In this document: positions 1 to 5,168 of the stretch, piece after piece
Numbering within the stretch: the stretch's first letter is position 1
Layout of the letters: each line of letters starts with the position of its first letter
Source of the DNA: Spirochaetales bacterium
GTDB lineage: Bacteria > Spirochaetota > Spirochaetia > DSM-27196 > SLAA01
DNA: 5,168 nucleotides
Direction: 5' to 3'
NCBI GenBank assembly: GCA_007126415.1
Contig: SLBH01000338.1
Coordinates: forward strand, 1-5,168
Made by a program: the position numbers and the translations under genes
Notes under the pieces: generated by a model
What the model was told of the DNA's origin: nothing
The model's database searches: none
What the model saw: only the letters and a program-made list of their open reading frames with translations

Positions 1-1700
1 GGGTCCTGCCCCAACTCGGCCGCGCTTACACCCCCCGGTGTCTCAAAACCCGGCGGTTGCTCGCTTCCGTCCAGATAGCGCTCGGCACGCTCGTACGCCT
101 GAAATATCTCGGTGAACGCGAACGCGGCGTCGCGGTACTGGTAGGCCGAGAGAGCAACCAGCGATTGCCCCTCACGCGCCAGCAACTGCTCTTGATACCG
201 GCCGATCTGGTCAGCGGTGTCGCGTGCCACCTGCACGCTGCGAGAGGTGGCGTGCGCGGCTAAGCCGTGTTCGAGCTCAAGCGCTTCGGTGACCGATTCC
301 CATGCCTCCTCAAGCTCCGCCGCCCGTACGCGACCTTGGTTGAGGTTTTGATACGCGGCGATCAGTCCTCCGCGCACTGTGTTGTACCGTTCGCGCGCGG
401 CCGCCTCCGTAGGTTCAGCCGCGCCGGGGCCCATACCGGGGTCTACCCCCGCCGGCAGCCCCACAACTCTACCGGCCTCGGCCGTTGCGAATGCACGCGC
501 TACCTCGGTGTAGGTTTCCGCCTGGTCGAGTTGGAGGCGACCATCGAGAAACGCAGCCCGTACCCCGTCGGCTATCGCCTCGAGTTGTTCTCCCAACTCG
601 GCTTCGGCGTTGAGCTCCGGATCTCCGGAGCGCTTCACAATACCCTCTACCACCACATCGAACTCATCGGCGGCGAACGAGAACTCTCGGAGACCGTCGA
701 AGTAGCGCCCTTCGGCCACCAACTCGTGACCGAGTTCGATGCGCCGGCGCGCCACGTCTTCTATCGGCGCGCGAAACTCCGCAATGGCGTTGTCGAGCAT
801 CAGGCGCGAAGCGCCGAGCACACCCTGGTAGCGGCGCTGCTCGATACTCCCGACCGTGAGAACGCGCAGAAAGTTCACGTGCCAATCCACCGGAGCGTCG
901 GGCGCTTGCCGCGCCACCTCGGCGCGAAGTTCCCCCGCTTCGGCTGCGGCCTCGGCGAGGGCCTCCTCGAGCGCTACCACCTGCTCGAGCGCTTCGCTCA
1001 GCGCATCCGCGGTCTCGCCGAGCGCCTCGGCCGAGCGGTTCTCTGGGTACAATTGGGCAATCTCCACCACGGCGCCCACCGCATCGGCGCGCGCAGCCAC
1101 CTCGCCGGTACGCTCCTGAAGCGCCTCGCGTAGCGACGCCACCCGGGTGGTGAGCTCCGCGTCGAACTCTTCGCGCTCCTCGAAGCTGTCGCGACGAAGC
1201 TCAAACCCGTCGCGGTAGCGCTCGAGCGCCTCAACGTACCGACGCTCTTGAAGCAGCTCGCCCGCCTCAACGAGTATGCGCCTAACCACGTCGCGGTCGT
1301 AGGCAAGCTGAGCGACCACTCGCGCGGTAGCGATCTGCTCGCGCACCTGCGCACTCGGATGCGCTTCAAGAGCCTCCATCTCGTCTATGATCGCGATCGT
1401 GGTCTCGAGGTCCTCGGGAGAACTCTCGAGATGGTTAAGAAGTCGCTCAAACAACTCGTTGTAATCGGTGCGGACAGCCCTGACCTTGCGCAGCAGGCGC
1501 TCCGCCTCGTCTATGCGATCGGGCTCGGTGCTGATAACCTGCTGCAACACCACCACCGCCTCGTTGTAGCGGCCCTCTTCCATGAGATCCTCGGCTCGGC
1601 GCACCGGATCCTCGGGCTGTCCGGCAGCAAACAGGGCTTGCCCGCCGAGGAGAGCGAGAGTAAGAAATACTGCCATTGTCGCGATGCGCCGTGCCCGCAC
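1..1700 (-). CDS. Large exported TPR/coiled-coil protein, 3' end cut by window edge
   Basis: I do not recognise this gene by name. The minus-strand frame is open from 1700 to the left edge (566 codons) and its C-terminus is outside the window. From a GTG start the N-terminus is a good signal peptide: basic residues R2-R5, a hydrophobic core at about 10-19, and a likely cleavage site after A25 or A26 (LFAA|GQ), so the product should be periplasmic or surface-associated. No cysteine codon is visible, so it is not a lipoprotein. The mature part is helical and rich in Glu, Ala, Arg and Leu. TPR-like units lie near residues 33-66 (EEGRYNEAVVVL), 142-176 (QERRYVEALERY), 318-352 (AEGRYFDGLREF) and 508-545. 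An Ala/Glu/Leu coiled-coil-like stretch covers about 225-265, and a Gly/Pro/Ala linker about 411-430. An in-frame stop lies at 1731-1733, so the start must be below that. ATG at 1676 is the alternative, but it would lose the basic n-region and has no ribosome site. The protein is probably a scaffold; no enzymatic motif was seen. Confidence 0.85.
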   Translation of the reverse strand, partial: MRARRIATMAVFLTLALLGGQALFAAGQPEDPVRRAEDLMEEGRYNEAVVVLQQVISTEPDRIDEAERLLRKVRAVRTDYNELFERLLNHLESSPEDLETTIAIIDEMEALEAHPSAQVREQIATARVVAQLAYDRDVVRRILVEAGELLQERRYVEALERYRDGFELRRDSFEEREEFDAELTTRVASLREALQERTGEVAARADAVGAVVEIAQLYPENRSAEALGETADALSEALEQVVALEEALAEAAAEAGELRAEVARQAPDAPVDWHVNFLRVLTVGSIEQRRYQGVLGASRLMLDNAIAEFRAPIEDVARRRIELGHELVAEGRYFDGLREFSFAADEFDVVVEGIVKRSGDPELNAEAELGEQLEAIADGVRAAFLDGRLQLDQAETYTEVARAFATAEAGRVVGLPAGVDPGMGPGAAEPTEAAARERYNTVRGGLIAAYQNLNQGRVRAAELEEAWESVTEALELEHGLAAHATSRSVQVARDTADQIGRYQEQLLAREGQSLVALSAYQYRDAAFAFTEIFQAYERAERYLDGSEQPPGFETPGGVSAAELGQD

Positions 1701-1712
1701 GTGGGTGTTAGA

Positions 1713-1722
1713 CCTCCACCCT
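1713..1722 (-). promoter_or_regulatory. Purine-rich ribosome binding site for the GTG start at 1700
   Basis: On the minus strand this reads AGGGTGGAGG and ends 12 nt before the GTG codon at 1698-1700. The spacing is somewhat long, but it is the only Shine-Dalgarno-like sequence near this gene. Nothing comparable precedes the ATG at 1674-1676, which favours the GTG. Confidence 0.5.
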
Positions 1723-1741
1723 CTTGGTACCTACATTTATC

Positions 1742-1750
1742 ACTATAATA
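1742..1750 (-). promoter_or_regulatory. -10-like hexamers in AT-rich patch, candidate promoter of the minus-strand gene
   Basis: The minus strand reads TATTATAGT here, giving two overlapping -10 candidates (TATTAT at 1745-1750 and TATAGT at 1742-1747). Initiation near 1735 would leave a leader of about 35 nt holding the ribosome site at 1713-1722, which fits well. No convincing -35 hexamer is present at 17-18 bp. The patch is ambiguous in direction: the plus strand contains a perfect TATAAT at 1744-1749, which could serve the divergent gene at 1944 with a leader of nearly 190 nt. Confidence 0.4.
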
Positions 1751-1777
1751 CTACATGGAATATCGGCATAACTACCG

Positions 1778-1798
1778 GGCCTGCCAACTACGCAGGCC
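1778..1798. repeat. Perfect 7-bp inverted repeat with 7-nt spacer in divergent intergenic region
   Basis: GGCCTGC (1778-1784) and GCAGGCC (1792-1798) are exact inverted copies around the spacer caactac. No T-run follows on either strand, so a terminator is unlikely. Position between two divergent genes, upstream of both likely promoters, suits an operator for a dimeric regulator or a leader hairpin. The dyad is seen directly; the function is inferred. Confidence 0.5.
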
Positions 1799-1799
1799 G

Positions 1800-1842
1800 C
1801 GGAACACCGGAACAGGGGGACAGCAGCACACAGGGACGGCAG
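1800..1842. repeat. Short direct repeats in divergent intergenic region
   Basis: CGGAACA occurs at 1800-1806 and again at 1808-1814 (8-bp period). Just after it, GGGACAGCAG at 1817-1826 is echoed by GGGACGGCAG at 1833-1842 (16-bp period, one mismatch). These may be regulator contacts or slippage remnants. Short G-rich words recur easily in GC-rich DNA, so this is weak. Confidence 0.25.
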
Positions 1843-1899
1843 CCCGGCGAAGCGTGGCCCCTCCGGAGCCGTCTTGTGTCTTCTCGAGTCTTTTCGGAC

Positions 1900-1930
1900 T
1901 ATAGATTTATGCCGGAACCGGCGATATACT
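1900..1930 (+). promoter_or_regulatory. -10-like hexamers ahead of the UPF0164 gene
   Basis: Two candidates lie close to the ATG at 1944: TATAGA at 1900-1905 and TATACT at 1925-1930 (5 of 6 consensus positions). The upstream one would give a leader of about 30 nt. The downstream one would start RNA only about 7 nt before the ATG and so without a ribosome site. Neither has a clear -35 at 17 bp; a TTGTGT lies at 1874-1879, 20 bp before TATAGA. The only Shine-Dalgarno remnant before the ATG is a weak CGGA at 1935-1938. Confidence 0.35.
1911..1922. repeat. 12-bp palindrome between the two -10 candidates
   Basis: GCCGGAACCGGC is GCCGG, a 2-nt centre, then CCGGC, an exact inverted copy. It sits between the -10-like hexamers at 1900-1905 and 1925-1930 and ends 21 nt before the ATG. 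A protein bound here would block either promoter, so a repressor operator is possible. No known operator consensus is recognised. Confidence 0.35.
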
Positions 1931-1943
1931 ACTACGGACAATC

Positions 1944-3284
1944 ATGAAAAAGTCGGTCGTTCTACTACTTATCTGTGTTCTCGTATCCGCCCCGGCGAAC
2001 GCCGACGGATTTGCCGACGCCTACGGTACGGTTGCCGATTTTCTTGGAACCGAGGCCGCGCGCCGCACCGGTCTCACCGCGTTCCCGGTGCTCACTATTC
2101 CGGTCGGCGGACGGTACGAGGGGCTCGGCACCGCCTACACCGCGGTCTCGCGCGACACCGGCTTTTTCGACGCCAACCCGGCCGCAAGCGCCTCTATCGA
2201 GCGCACCCAGCTCGCGCTACAGCACACCAATCTCATCGCCGATGCCAACATGGAGAGTATCGCGTACACCAGCCGCTTCACCAATTTCGGGTTCGGGGCT
2301 GCCGGTAAGTTCCTGCACGTCCCGTTCACCGAGTACGACGCGTTCGGCGACCAAGCAGCCACCATTCGCTACACCGAGAGCGTCGCCGGCGTAAACGCGT
2401 CGTATCGCTTCCTCAACAGCTTTTATCGGCACGGCCTCTCGGTCGGCGCCAATCTCAAGAGCGCGTATCGTCATATTCCCGATACAATAGAGCCCGGCCA
2501 GTCGGCGTTTGCGTACATGGCCGATTTTGGTTTGCTCACAAGGTTCAACTTTTTGAAGTTTTACTCAGCGCGAGAGCGCAACTTCTCGGTGGGGCTTACC
2601 GCTCGCAATATCGGCCCACCGGTGATGGACGACCCGCTACCGAGCTCCGTTACCGCCGGGATCGCGTACGCGCCGGTGAGGCCGGTGGAACTCTCGTTCG
2701 ACTATCAAGTCCCGATTCAGCCGTTCACCGATCTACCGGCCGAGCCGCCCGCCTACGCTGCCGGAGTCTCGGGGGCGATCACCGAGTTCTTTGGGCTACA
2801 CACCGGGTTCTTGCTGAAGGGGGGGAACCCACGTAGCACCATCGGAGGGGTGCTTGAGTTTGAAAACACCCGCTTCGTGGCAAATTATACGCTCGATATG
2901 ACGACCCAGGTCGGCACGGTAGACCGCTTCAGCATCGAGGCGGCCTTCAAGTTCGGCGATCGAGGTCGCGGCGAGCGCGCCGAGCAGGCCGAGGAGTACT
3001 ACCTGGAAGCGCTCCTCGCGTTCGCCGACGGCGACCTCGAACGCACCGTCACACTCACCGAGCGCGCCCTCGAGCTCGACTCCGGCTTCACACCGGCCGA
3101 AGAGACCAAGCTCACGGCCGAGCGTTCGCTCGAGATGCAGCGACGCCTTGAGCAGATACCGCTCGACGAAACCATGCCGGTTCCGGATTTTGAGGACGAG
3201 ATCTTCGAGGGCGAAGGTGAGGAGCAGGACGAGCCGAGCGCCCCAAATCGCGAGGCACGCCTAGCCCGCGGGCGAGCGGTTTAA
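1944..3284 (+). CDS. UPF0164 / FadL-like outer-membrane beta-barrel protein with C-terminal TPR-like unit
   Basis: This encodes 446 residues. A signal peptide is clear: MKK, a hydrophobic core at about 5-14, and cleavage at ANA|D after residue 20. C11 is preceded by Leu-Ile, which is not a lipobox. Residues 45-80 carry the family-like start: an IPVGGRYEGLG segment, then AYTAVSRD and an ANPA at 77-80, resembling UPF0164 proteins. T. pallidum members of that family are modelled as FadL-like barrels that import long-chain fatty acids or other hydrophobic compounds. Residues about 60-338 show alternating polar/hydrophobic beta strands with aromatic edges, ending in an aromatic-rich strand (FSIEAAFKF, 329-337). 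Residues about 346-382 form a TPR-like helical pair (EYYLEALLAFADGDLE), then a helix to about 403 and an acidic tail (EGEGEEQDE near 422-430). The start is supported by the signal peptide, although the ribosome site is weak. The 3' end overlaps the convergent gene by 24 bp. The family call is fairly sure; the substrate is unknown. Confidence 0.88.
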   Translation: MKKSVVLLLICVLVSAPANADGFADAYGTVADFLGTEAARRTGLTAFPVLTIPVGGRYEGLGTAYTAVSRDTGFFDANPAASASIERTQLALQHTNLIADANMESIAYTSRFTNFGFGAAGKFLHVPFTEYDAFGDQAATIRYTESVAGVNASYRFLNSFYRHGLSVGANLKSAYRHIPDTIEPGQSAFAYMADFGLLTRFNFLKFYSARERNFSVGLTARNIGPPVMDDPLPSSVTAGIAYAPVRPVELSFDYQVPIQPFTDLPAEPPAYAAGVSGAITEFFGLHTGFLLKGGNPRSTIGGVLEFENTRFVANYTLDMTTQVGTVDRFSIEAAFKFGDRGRGERAEQAEEYYLEALLAFADGDLERTVTLTERALELDSGFTPAEETKLTAERSLEMQRRLEQIPLDETMPVPDFEDEIFEGEGEEQDEPSAPNREARLARGRAV

Positions 3285-4088
3285 CTCGCGCAACTCAACG
3301 CGTACCATCACCAGCAACGCTAACAACGGCAGGTCCACCGCGGCTTTGCCCGCCCAACTCGTGACTGTCTCGATCTCACGCTGTATAGCCTCGCTTGATT
3401 TATGCGCGGAGTTATGCTCGCGCGCTTCTTCAGCAACCTTAGTCAGTTTTCGGAGCTTGCGACGCTGCTCCGCCGAACGAAACCGTTGCGACAGCAACTC
3501 GGCGAAGCGCTCTGCGAGGTCGTGTTCGTGATCGTGAATAACGAGCTCAGCGCGGCCGCCGAGAAGATCTTCGATCATCGCCTCGGAGGCCTGTAACTCG
3601 AACCGATGCAAGCGCTCCTCCAAGCGATACACGAAGCCGTGTTCATTGAACACGATGCGGTCGATCTGCTCGCGCAGTTGTTGCCGCTTCTCCTCGCTGC
3701 GCTTTGACCGTGCAAGCTGAGCCCCCAAAAAGCGGTGCACCCCGACAGCGACCGCAAGCGGCCCGAGTATCTGAAACGCAAGCGCGAGCCGAATGAACAG
3801 TGCAAAGACGAAGTACGCGGCCATGAAGCTCGCCGCCGCCGCGACGAATCGCACAAGGAAGCTGCGTTCAAGCGACCAACGCAGCACACTGTCCTCCAAA
3901 CAGCGGTACAACTCTTCACGAAACTCGTGAAGCGCCGAGACCGCAGGCTCGTTCCCGTACACCCCCTGCACCGTGAGTTCCTCGCTCAACGCAAGCATTA
4001 CATCCGGCCTGTTCATGGGGTGTAGGAAAAGCGAGGTTCCGTCAACGCGCGCGAGGTGGAAGATCACAAGCCGCGAATAGGTGCTCAT
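3261..4088 (-). CDS. Unrecognised inner-membrane protein with two-helix hairpin and charged helical domain
   Basis: This encodes 275 residues of no family I recognise. The start is well set by GGAGG at 4093-4097, 4 nt before the ATG. Residues 1-78 are soluble, with no signal peptide. Two adjacent hydrophobic segments at about 79-99 and 101-118 form a tight hairpin. Arg/Lys on both sides (RSFLVR before, RFLGAQLARSKR after) suggests both ends face the cytoplasm. Residues about 128-245 are highly charged and helical, probably coiled coil, with a compact His/Asp/Glu cluster, HDHEHD, at 185-190. A third hydrophobic stretch at about 250-263 (VDLPLLALLVMV) may be a membrane anchor or a buried helix. 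Codon use and composition match the neighbours, so it looks native. The last 24 bp lie inside the end of the convergent barrel gene. The architecture could suit a membrane-tethered adaptor or stress protein, but no function can be assigned. That it is a real gene is well supported by the ribosome site and the coherent protein. Confidence 0.85.
   Translation of the reverse strand: MSTYSRLVIFHLARVDGTSLFLHPMNRPDVMLALSEELTVQGVYGNEPAVSALHEFREELYRCLEDSVLRWSLERSFLVRFVAAAASFMAAYFVFALFIRLALAFQILGPLAVAVGVHRFLGAQLARSKRSEEKRQQLREQIDRIVFNEHGFVYRLEERLHRFELQASEAMIEDLLGGRAELVIHDHEHDLAERFAELLSQRFRSAEQRRKLRKLTKVAEEAREHNSAHKSSEAIQREIETVTSWAGKAAVDLPLLALLVMVRVELRELNRSPAG
3272..3289. other. Small stem-loop over both convergent stop codons
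   Basis: GCGAG at 3272-3276 pairs with CTCGC at 3285-3289 around an 8-nt loop that contains the plus-strand TAA stop. It lies at the tail-to-tail overlap. A 5-bp stem without a T-run is weak for a terminator, and it adjoins a CCCGCGGG palindrome at 3265-3272. No better intrinsic terminator is visible for either gene. Confidence 0.2.
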
Positions 4089-4092
4089 AGCA

Positions 4093-4097
4093 CCTCC
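4093..4097 (-). promoter_or_regulatory. Strong ribosome binding site of the membrane-protein gene
   Basis: The minus strand reads GGAGGTGCTATG, with GGAGG 4 nt before the start codon at 4086-4088. It is the clearest Shine-Dalgarno sequence in the window and fixes the start. Confidence 0.7.
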
Positions 4098-4127
4098 AAC
4101 TTAGCCCTGCACCTTGCTGCTGTCAAG

Positions 4128-4158
4128 CAAGCTGATCGGTATCTCAAGCTGATCGGTA
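4128..4158. repeat. 14-bp perfect direct repeat, 17-bp period
   Basis: CAAGCTGATCGGTA occurs at 4128-4141 and at 4145-4158, separated by tct. The pair lies 40-70 bp upstream of the minus-strand gene and just downstream of its candidate promoter at 4163-4191, so a bound regulator could act as a roadblock there. A small tandem duplication is the simple alternative. The 17-bp spacing is not a whole number of helical turns. Confidence 0.55.
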
Positions 4159-4162
4159 ACTG

Positions 4163-4191
4163 AGCATAAACGGAGGTTGACCGGCGGGCAA
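4163..4191 (-). promoter_or_regulatory. Candidate sigma70-type promoter of the membrane-protein gene
   Basis: On the minus strand, TTGCCC (4186-4191) and TATGCT (4163-4168) are 17 bp apart, each matching 4 of 6 consensus positions. Initiation near 4156 would give a leader of about 68 nt that includes the 14-bp direct repeats and the ribosome site. This is better placed than the TTGACA nearer the gene. Confidence 0.35.
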
Positions 4192-4215
4192 CCGGCAGGT
4201 GACCGCGCGCCCGCG

Positions 4216-4262
4216 CCGCGCGCCGGGCCGTGTGCCCGCTCCGTGTGTCGGTCCGCGCGCCG
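4216..4262. repeat. GC-rich stretch with repeated CCGCGCGCCG word
   Basis: CCGCGCGCCG occurs at 4216-4225 and 4253-4262, with similar GCTCCG-plus-GTG words near 4238 and 4262. The surrounding 4196-4300 is strongly GC-rich, unlike the start of the adjacent esterase coding sequence. It may be non-coding leader or spacer. The low complexity makes the repeats unsurprising. Confidence 0.25.
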
Positions 4263-4300
4263 CTCCGGTGGTGTCGAGGCTATGCTGCCGGGGCGGCGGC

Positions 4301-4329
4301 TGGACGAATCGGTACGCACCGGCTATGCT
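4301..4329 (+). promoter_or_regulatory. Candidate promoter close to the esterase start
   Basis: TGGACG (4301-4306) and TATGCT (4324-4329) are exactly 17 bp apart, each with 4 of 6 consensus positions. Initiation would fall near 4336, only 2-3 nt before the ATG at 4339, implying a leaderless message. That agrees with the lack of a good ribosome site. The word ggctatgctgc holding the -10 also occurs at 4278-4288, so chance similarity is possible. Confidence 0.3.
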
Positions 4330-4338
4330 GCGGTGGTC

Positions 4339-5124
4339 ATGAAGCTACTCGAGATTCCGGAAGACACCCTGATACGCGCACCGGCAGCGCCGCGACTTAT
4401 GCCCGGCGGAGAGTGCGCGGTTTTGATTCTCCACGGCTACACCGGTAACACAGGCGAGGTTGCCTATCTCGGCGAACGCATCAACGAAGCCGGGTACACG
4501 GTGTTTATCCCACGCTTACCCGGGCACGGTACCAACGGTGCCGATTTCGCCCAGACCACCGAGAACGATTGGTTGCGCGCCTCTGTCGACAGCTATCTCG
4601 AGCTTCGTCGAACGCACGAGCGCGTGGCGGTATGCGGTCTCTCGATGGGTGGGCTCCTTGCATTGTTGCTCGCGGCTCGCTTCGATCCGGCGGCAGTTGT
4701 AGCGCTCGCTCCGGCGTTGCGTGTCAACAATCGCCTGTTTTCTTTCACCCCGCTCGTGCGTCTGTTCGTCCGTAAGCTCTCGAAACCTTACACGCCGCGC
4801 GACGAGGACGATCCCGATCTGATCTTCCTACAACGCGAGTATTGGTCGTACCACTGGATCCCGCAGATAGCCGGGGTATATAGGCTGGCGCAGGAGGCGC
4901 GCAGGGCGTTACCCCGCATCGAGGCGCCGACGCGCACGATCCTTTCCGAGGCCGACCAGACCGTGCCGGTCTCGGTGGGCCGGTTGATCACGTCGCACAT
5001 TGGTGCCGAGATAACCGACGACGTCGTGCTCACCGAGTCCGGCCATGTACTGAGCAACGACATAGAACGCGACACGGTCGCCGATCTCACCGTCGATTGG
5101 CTGCACCGCCACGCCGGAACCTAA
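4339..5124 (+). CDS. Alpha/beta-hydrolase carboxylesterase (Est30 / monoacylglycerol-lipase type)
   Basis: This 261-residue enzyme should hydrolyse short- to medium-chain carboxylic esters or monoacylglycerols in the cytoplasm, since no signal peptide is present. The fold markers are in order: HGYTG at 32-36 (oxyanion-hole region), PGHG at 61-64, the nucleophile elbow GLSMGG at 100-105 with Ser102, Asp206 in EADQTVP, and His236 in ESGHVL. The length and triad spacing fit the compact Est30 group of carboxylesterases (about 250 residues). Residues about 125-185 would form the cap over the active site, with aromatic residues near 169-173 (WSYHW). I chose the ATG at 4339 because homology-like sequence begins right there (MKLLEIPEDT). 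In-frame ATG 4282 and TTG 4177 would add an Arg/Pro/Ala-rich leader that looks like translated GC-rich spacer. The ribosome site is poor (GGTGG, 2 nt away). The gene is divergent from the membrane-protein gene. The exact substrate cannot be told from sequence. Confidence 0.9.
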   Translation: MKLLEIPEDTLIRAPAAPRLMPGGECAVLILHGYTGNTGEVAYLGERINEAGYTVFIPRLPGHGTNGADFAQTTENDWLRASVDSYLELRRTHERVAVCGLSMGGLLALLLAARFDPAAVVALAPALRVNNRLFSFTPLVRLFVRKLSKPYTPRDEDDPDLIFLQREYWSYHWIPQIAGVYRLAQEARRALPRIEAPTRTILSEADQTVPVSVGRLITSHIGAEITDDVVLTESGHVLSNDIERDTVADLTVDWLHRHAGT

Positions 5125-5168
5125 CCTTCTCACGGTGTTCACGGGCGTCAAGCTTCCCGCGCTGAGAC

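Noticed and set aside
267..1133. A 288-codon plus-strand reading frame inside the large minus-strand gene
   Set aside because: It lies in exact codon-on-codon register opposite the minus-strand gene, where GC-rich codons rarely produce stops. Its protein is rich in Arg, His and Leu without domain logic and has no ribosome site, whereas the minus frame has a signal peptide and TPR-like repeats.
1248..1748. Plus-strand reading frame running into the divergent intergenic region
   Set aside because: It is also the antisense mirror of the minus-strand gene and ends in translated intergenic DNA. The signal peptide on the other strand explains this stretch better.
1778..1798. Intrinsic terminator interpretation of the 7-bp inverted repeat
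   Set aside because: No T-run follows on either strand, and both flanking genes point away from it, so nothing needs terminating there.
4098..4126. TTGACA (4121-4126) and TAAGTT (4098-4103), 17 bp apart, as promoter of the minus-strand membrane gene
   Set aside because: The -35 is perfect, but transcription would start only 3-4 nt before the ATG and exclude the strong GGAGG site from the message. TAAGTT also matches only 3 of 6 positions.
4177..4338. N-terminal extension of the esterase from TTG 4177 or ATG 4282
   Set aside because: The added residues are Arg/Pro/Ala-rich, resemble translated GC-rich spacer and lie outside the hydrolase fold. GGAGG directly abuts the TTG with no spacing, and the usual family length is matched from 4339.
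4909..5151. Minus-strand frame over the end of the esterase gene
   Set aside because: It is a shadow of the esterase coding frame, which carries the catalytic Asp and His here. No ribosome site or plausible domain was seen.
1..5168. CRISPR array, tRNA, rRNA, transposon or defence system
   Set aside because: I saw no regularly spaced repeat array, no tRNA-like or rRNA segment, no transposase or integrase, and no terminal repeats with target duplications. The genes look native in composition.

Overview
The window is about 5.2 kb of fairly GC-rich bacterial DNA, roughly 60% G+C by eye. The best taxonomic clue is the gene at 1944-3284. It encodes an exported beta-barrel protein of the UPF0164 / FadL-like type, a family known mainly from spirochaetes (Treponema pallidum has several copies). 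I therefore infer a free-living, relatively high-GC spirochaete, perhaps Spirochaeta-like. This rests on one protein family and on general composition, so it is moderate evidence only.

Layout. (1) 1-1700, minus strand: the first 566 codons of a large exported, almost wholly helical protein with TPR-like repeats and a coiled-coil stretch; its 3' end lies beyond the left edge. (2) 1701-1943: a divergent intergenic region with AT-rich -10-like hexamers, a perfect 7-bp inverted repeat, short direct repeats and a 12-bp palindrome. (3) 1944-3284, plus strand: the UPF0164/FadL-like outer-membrane protein with a TPR-like unit and acidic tail appended. (4) 3261-4088, minus strand: an unrecognised membrane protein with a two-helix hairpin and a charged cytoplasmic helical region. 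Its 3' end overlaps the barrel gene by 24 bp, tail to tail. (5) 4089-4338: a second divergent intergenic region with a 14-bp sequence directly repeated at a 17-bp period, promoter-like hexamers on both strands and a very GC-rich stretch. (6) 4339-5124, plus strand: an alpha/beta-hydrolase carboxylesterase with a complete catalytic triad. (7) 5125-5168: only 44 bases, in which I see no supportable feature.

How the genes may relate. The two left-hand genes are divergent from one control region, and both products carry signal peptides and TPR-like repeats. A barrel with a periplasmic partner is thus a reasonable but unproven idea. FadL-type barrels import hydrophobic compounds, and the esterase at the right would release acyl chains from small esters, but it lies in a separate transcription unit, so a pathway link is speculation. 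No tRNA, rRNA, CRISPR array, transposase or phage gene is visible. The window looks like ordinary chromosomal backbone of a poorly characterised lineage, not a defence or mobile island.
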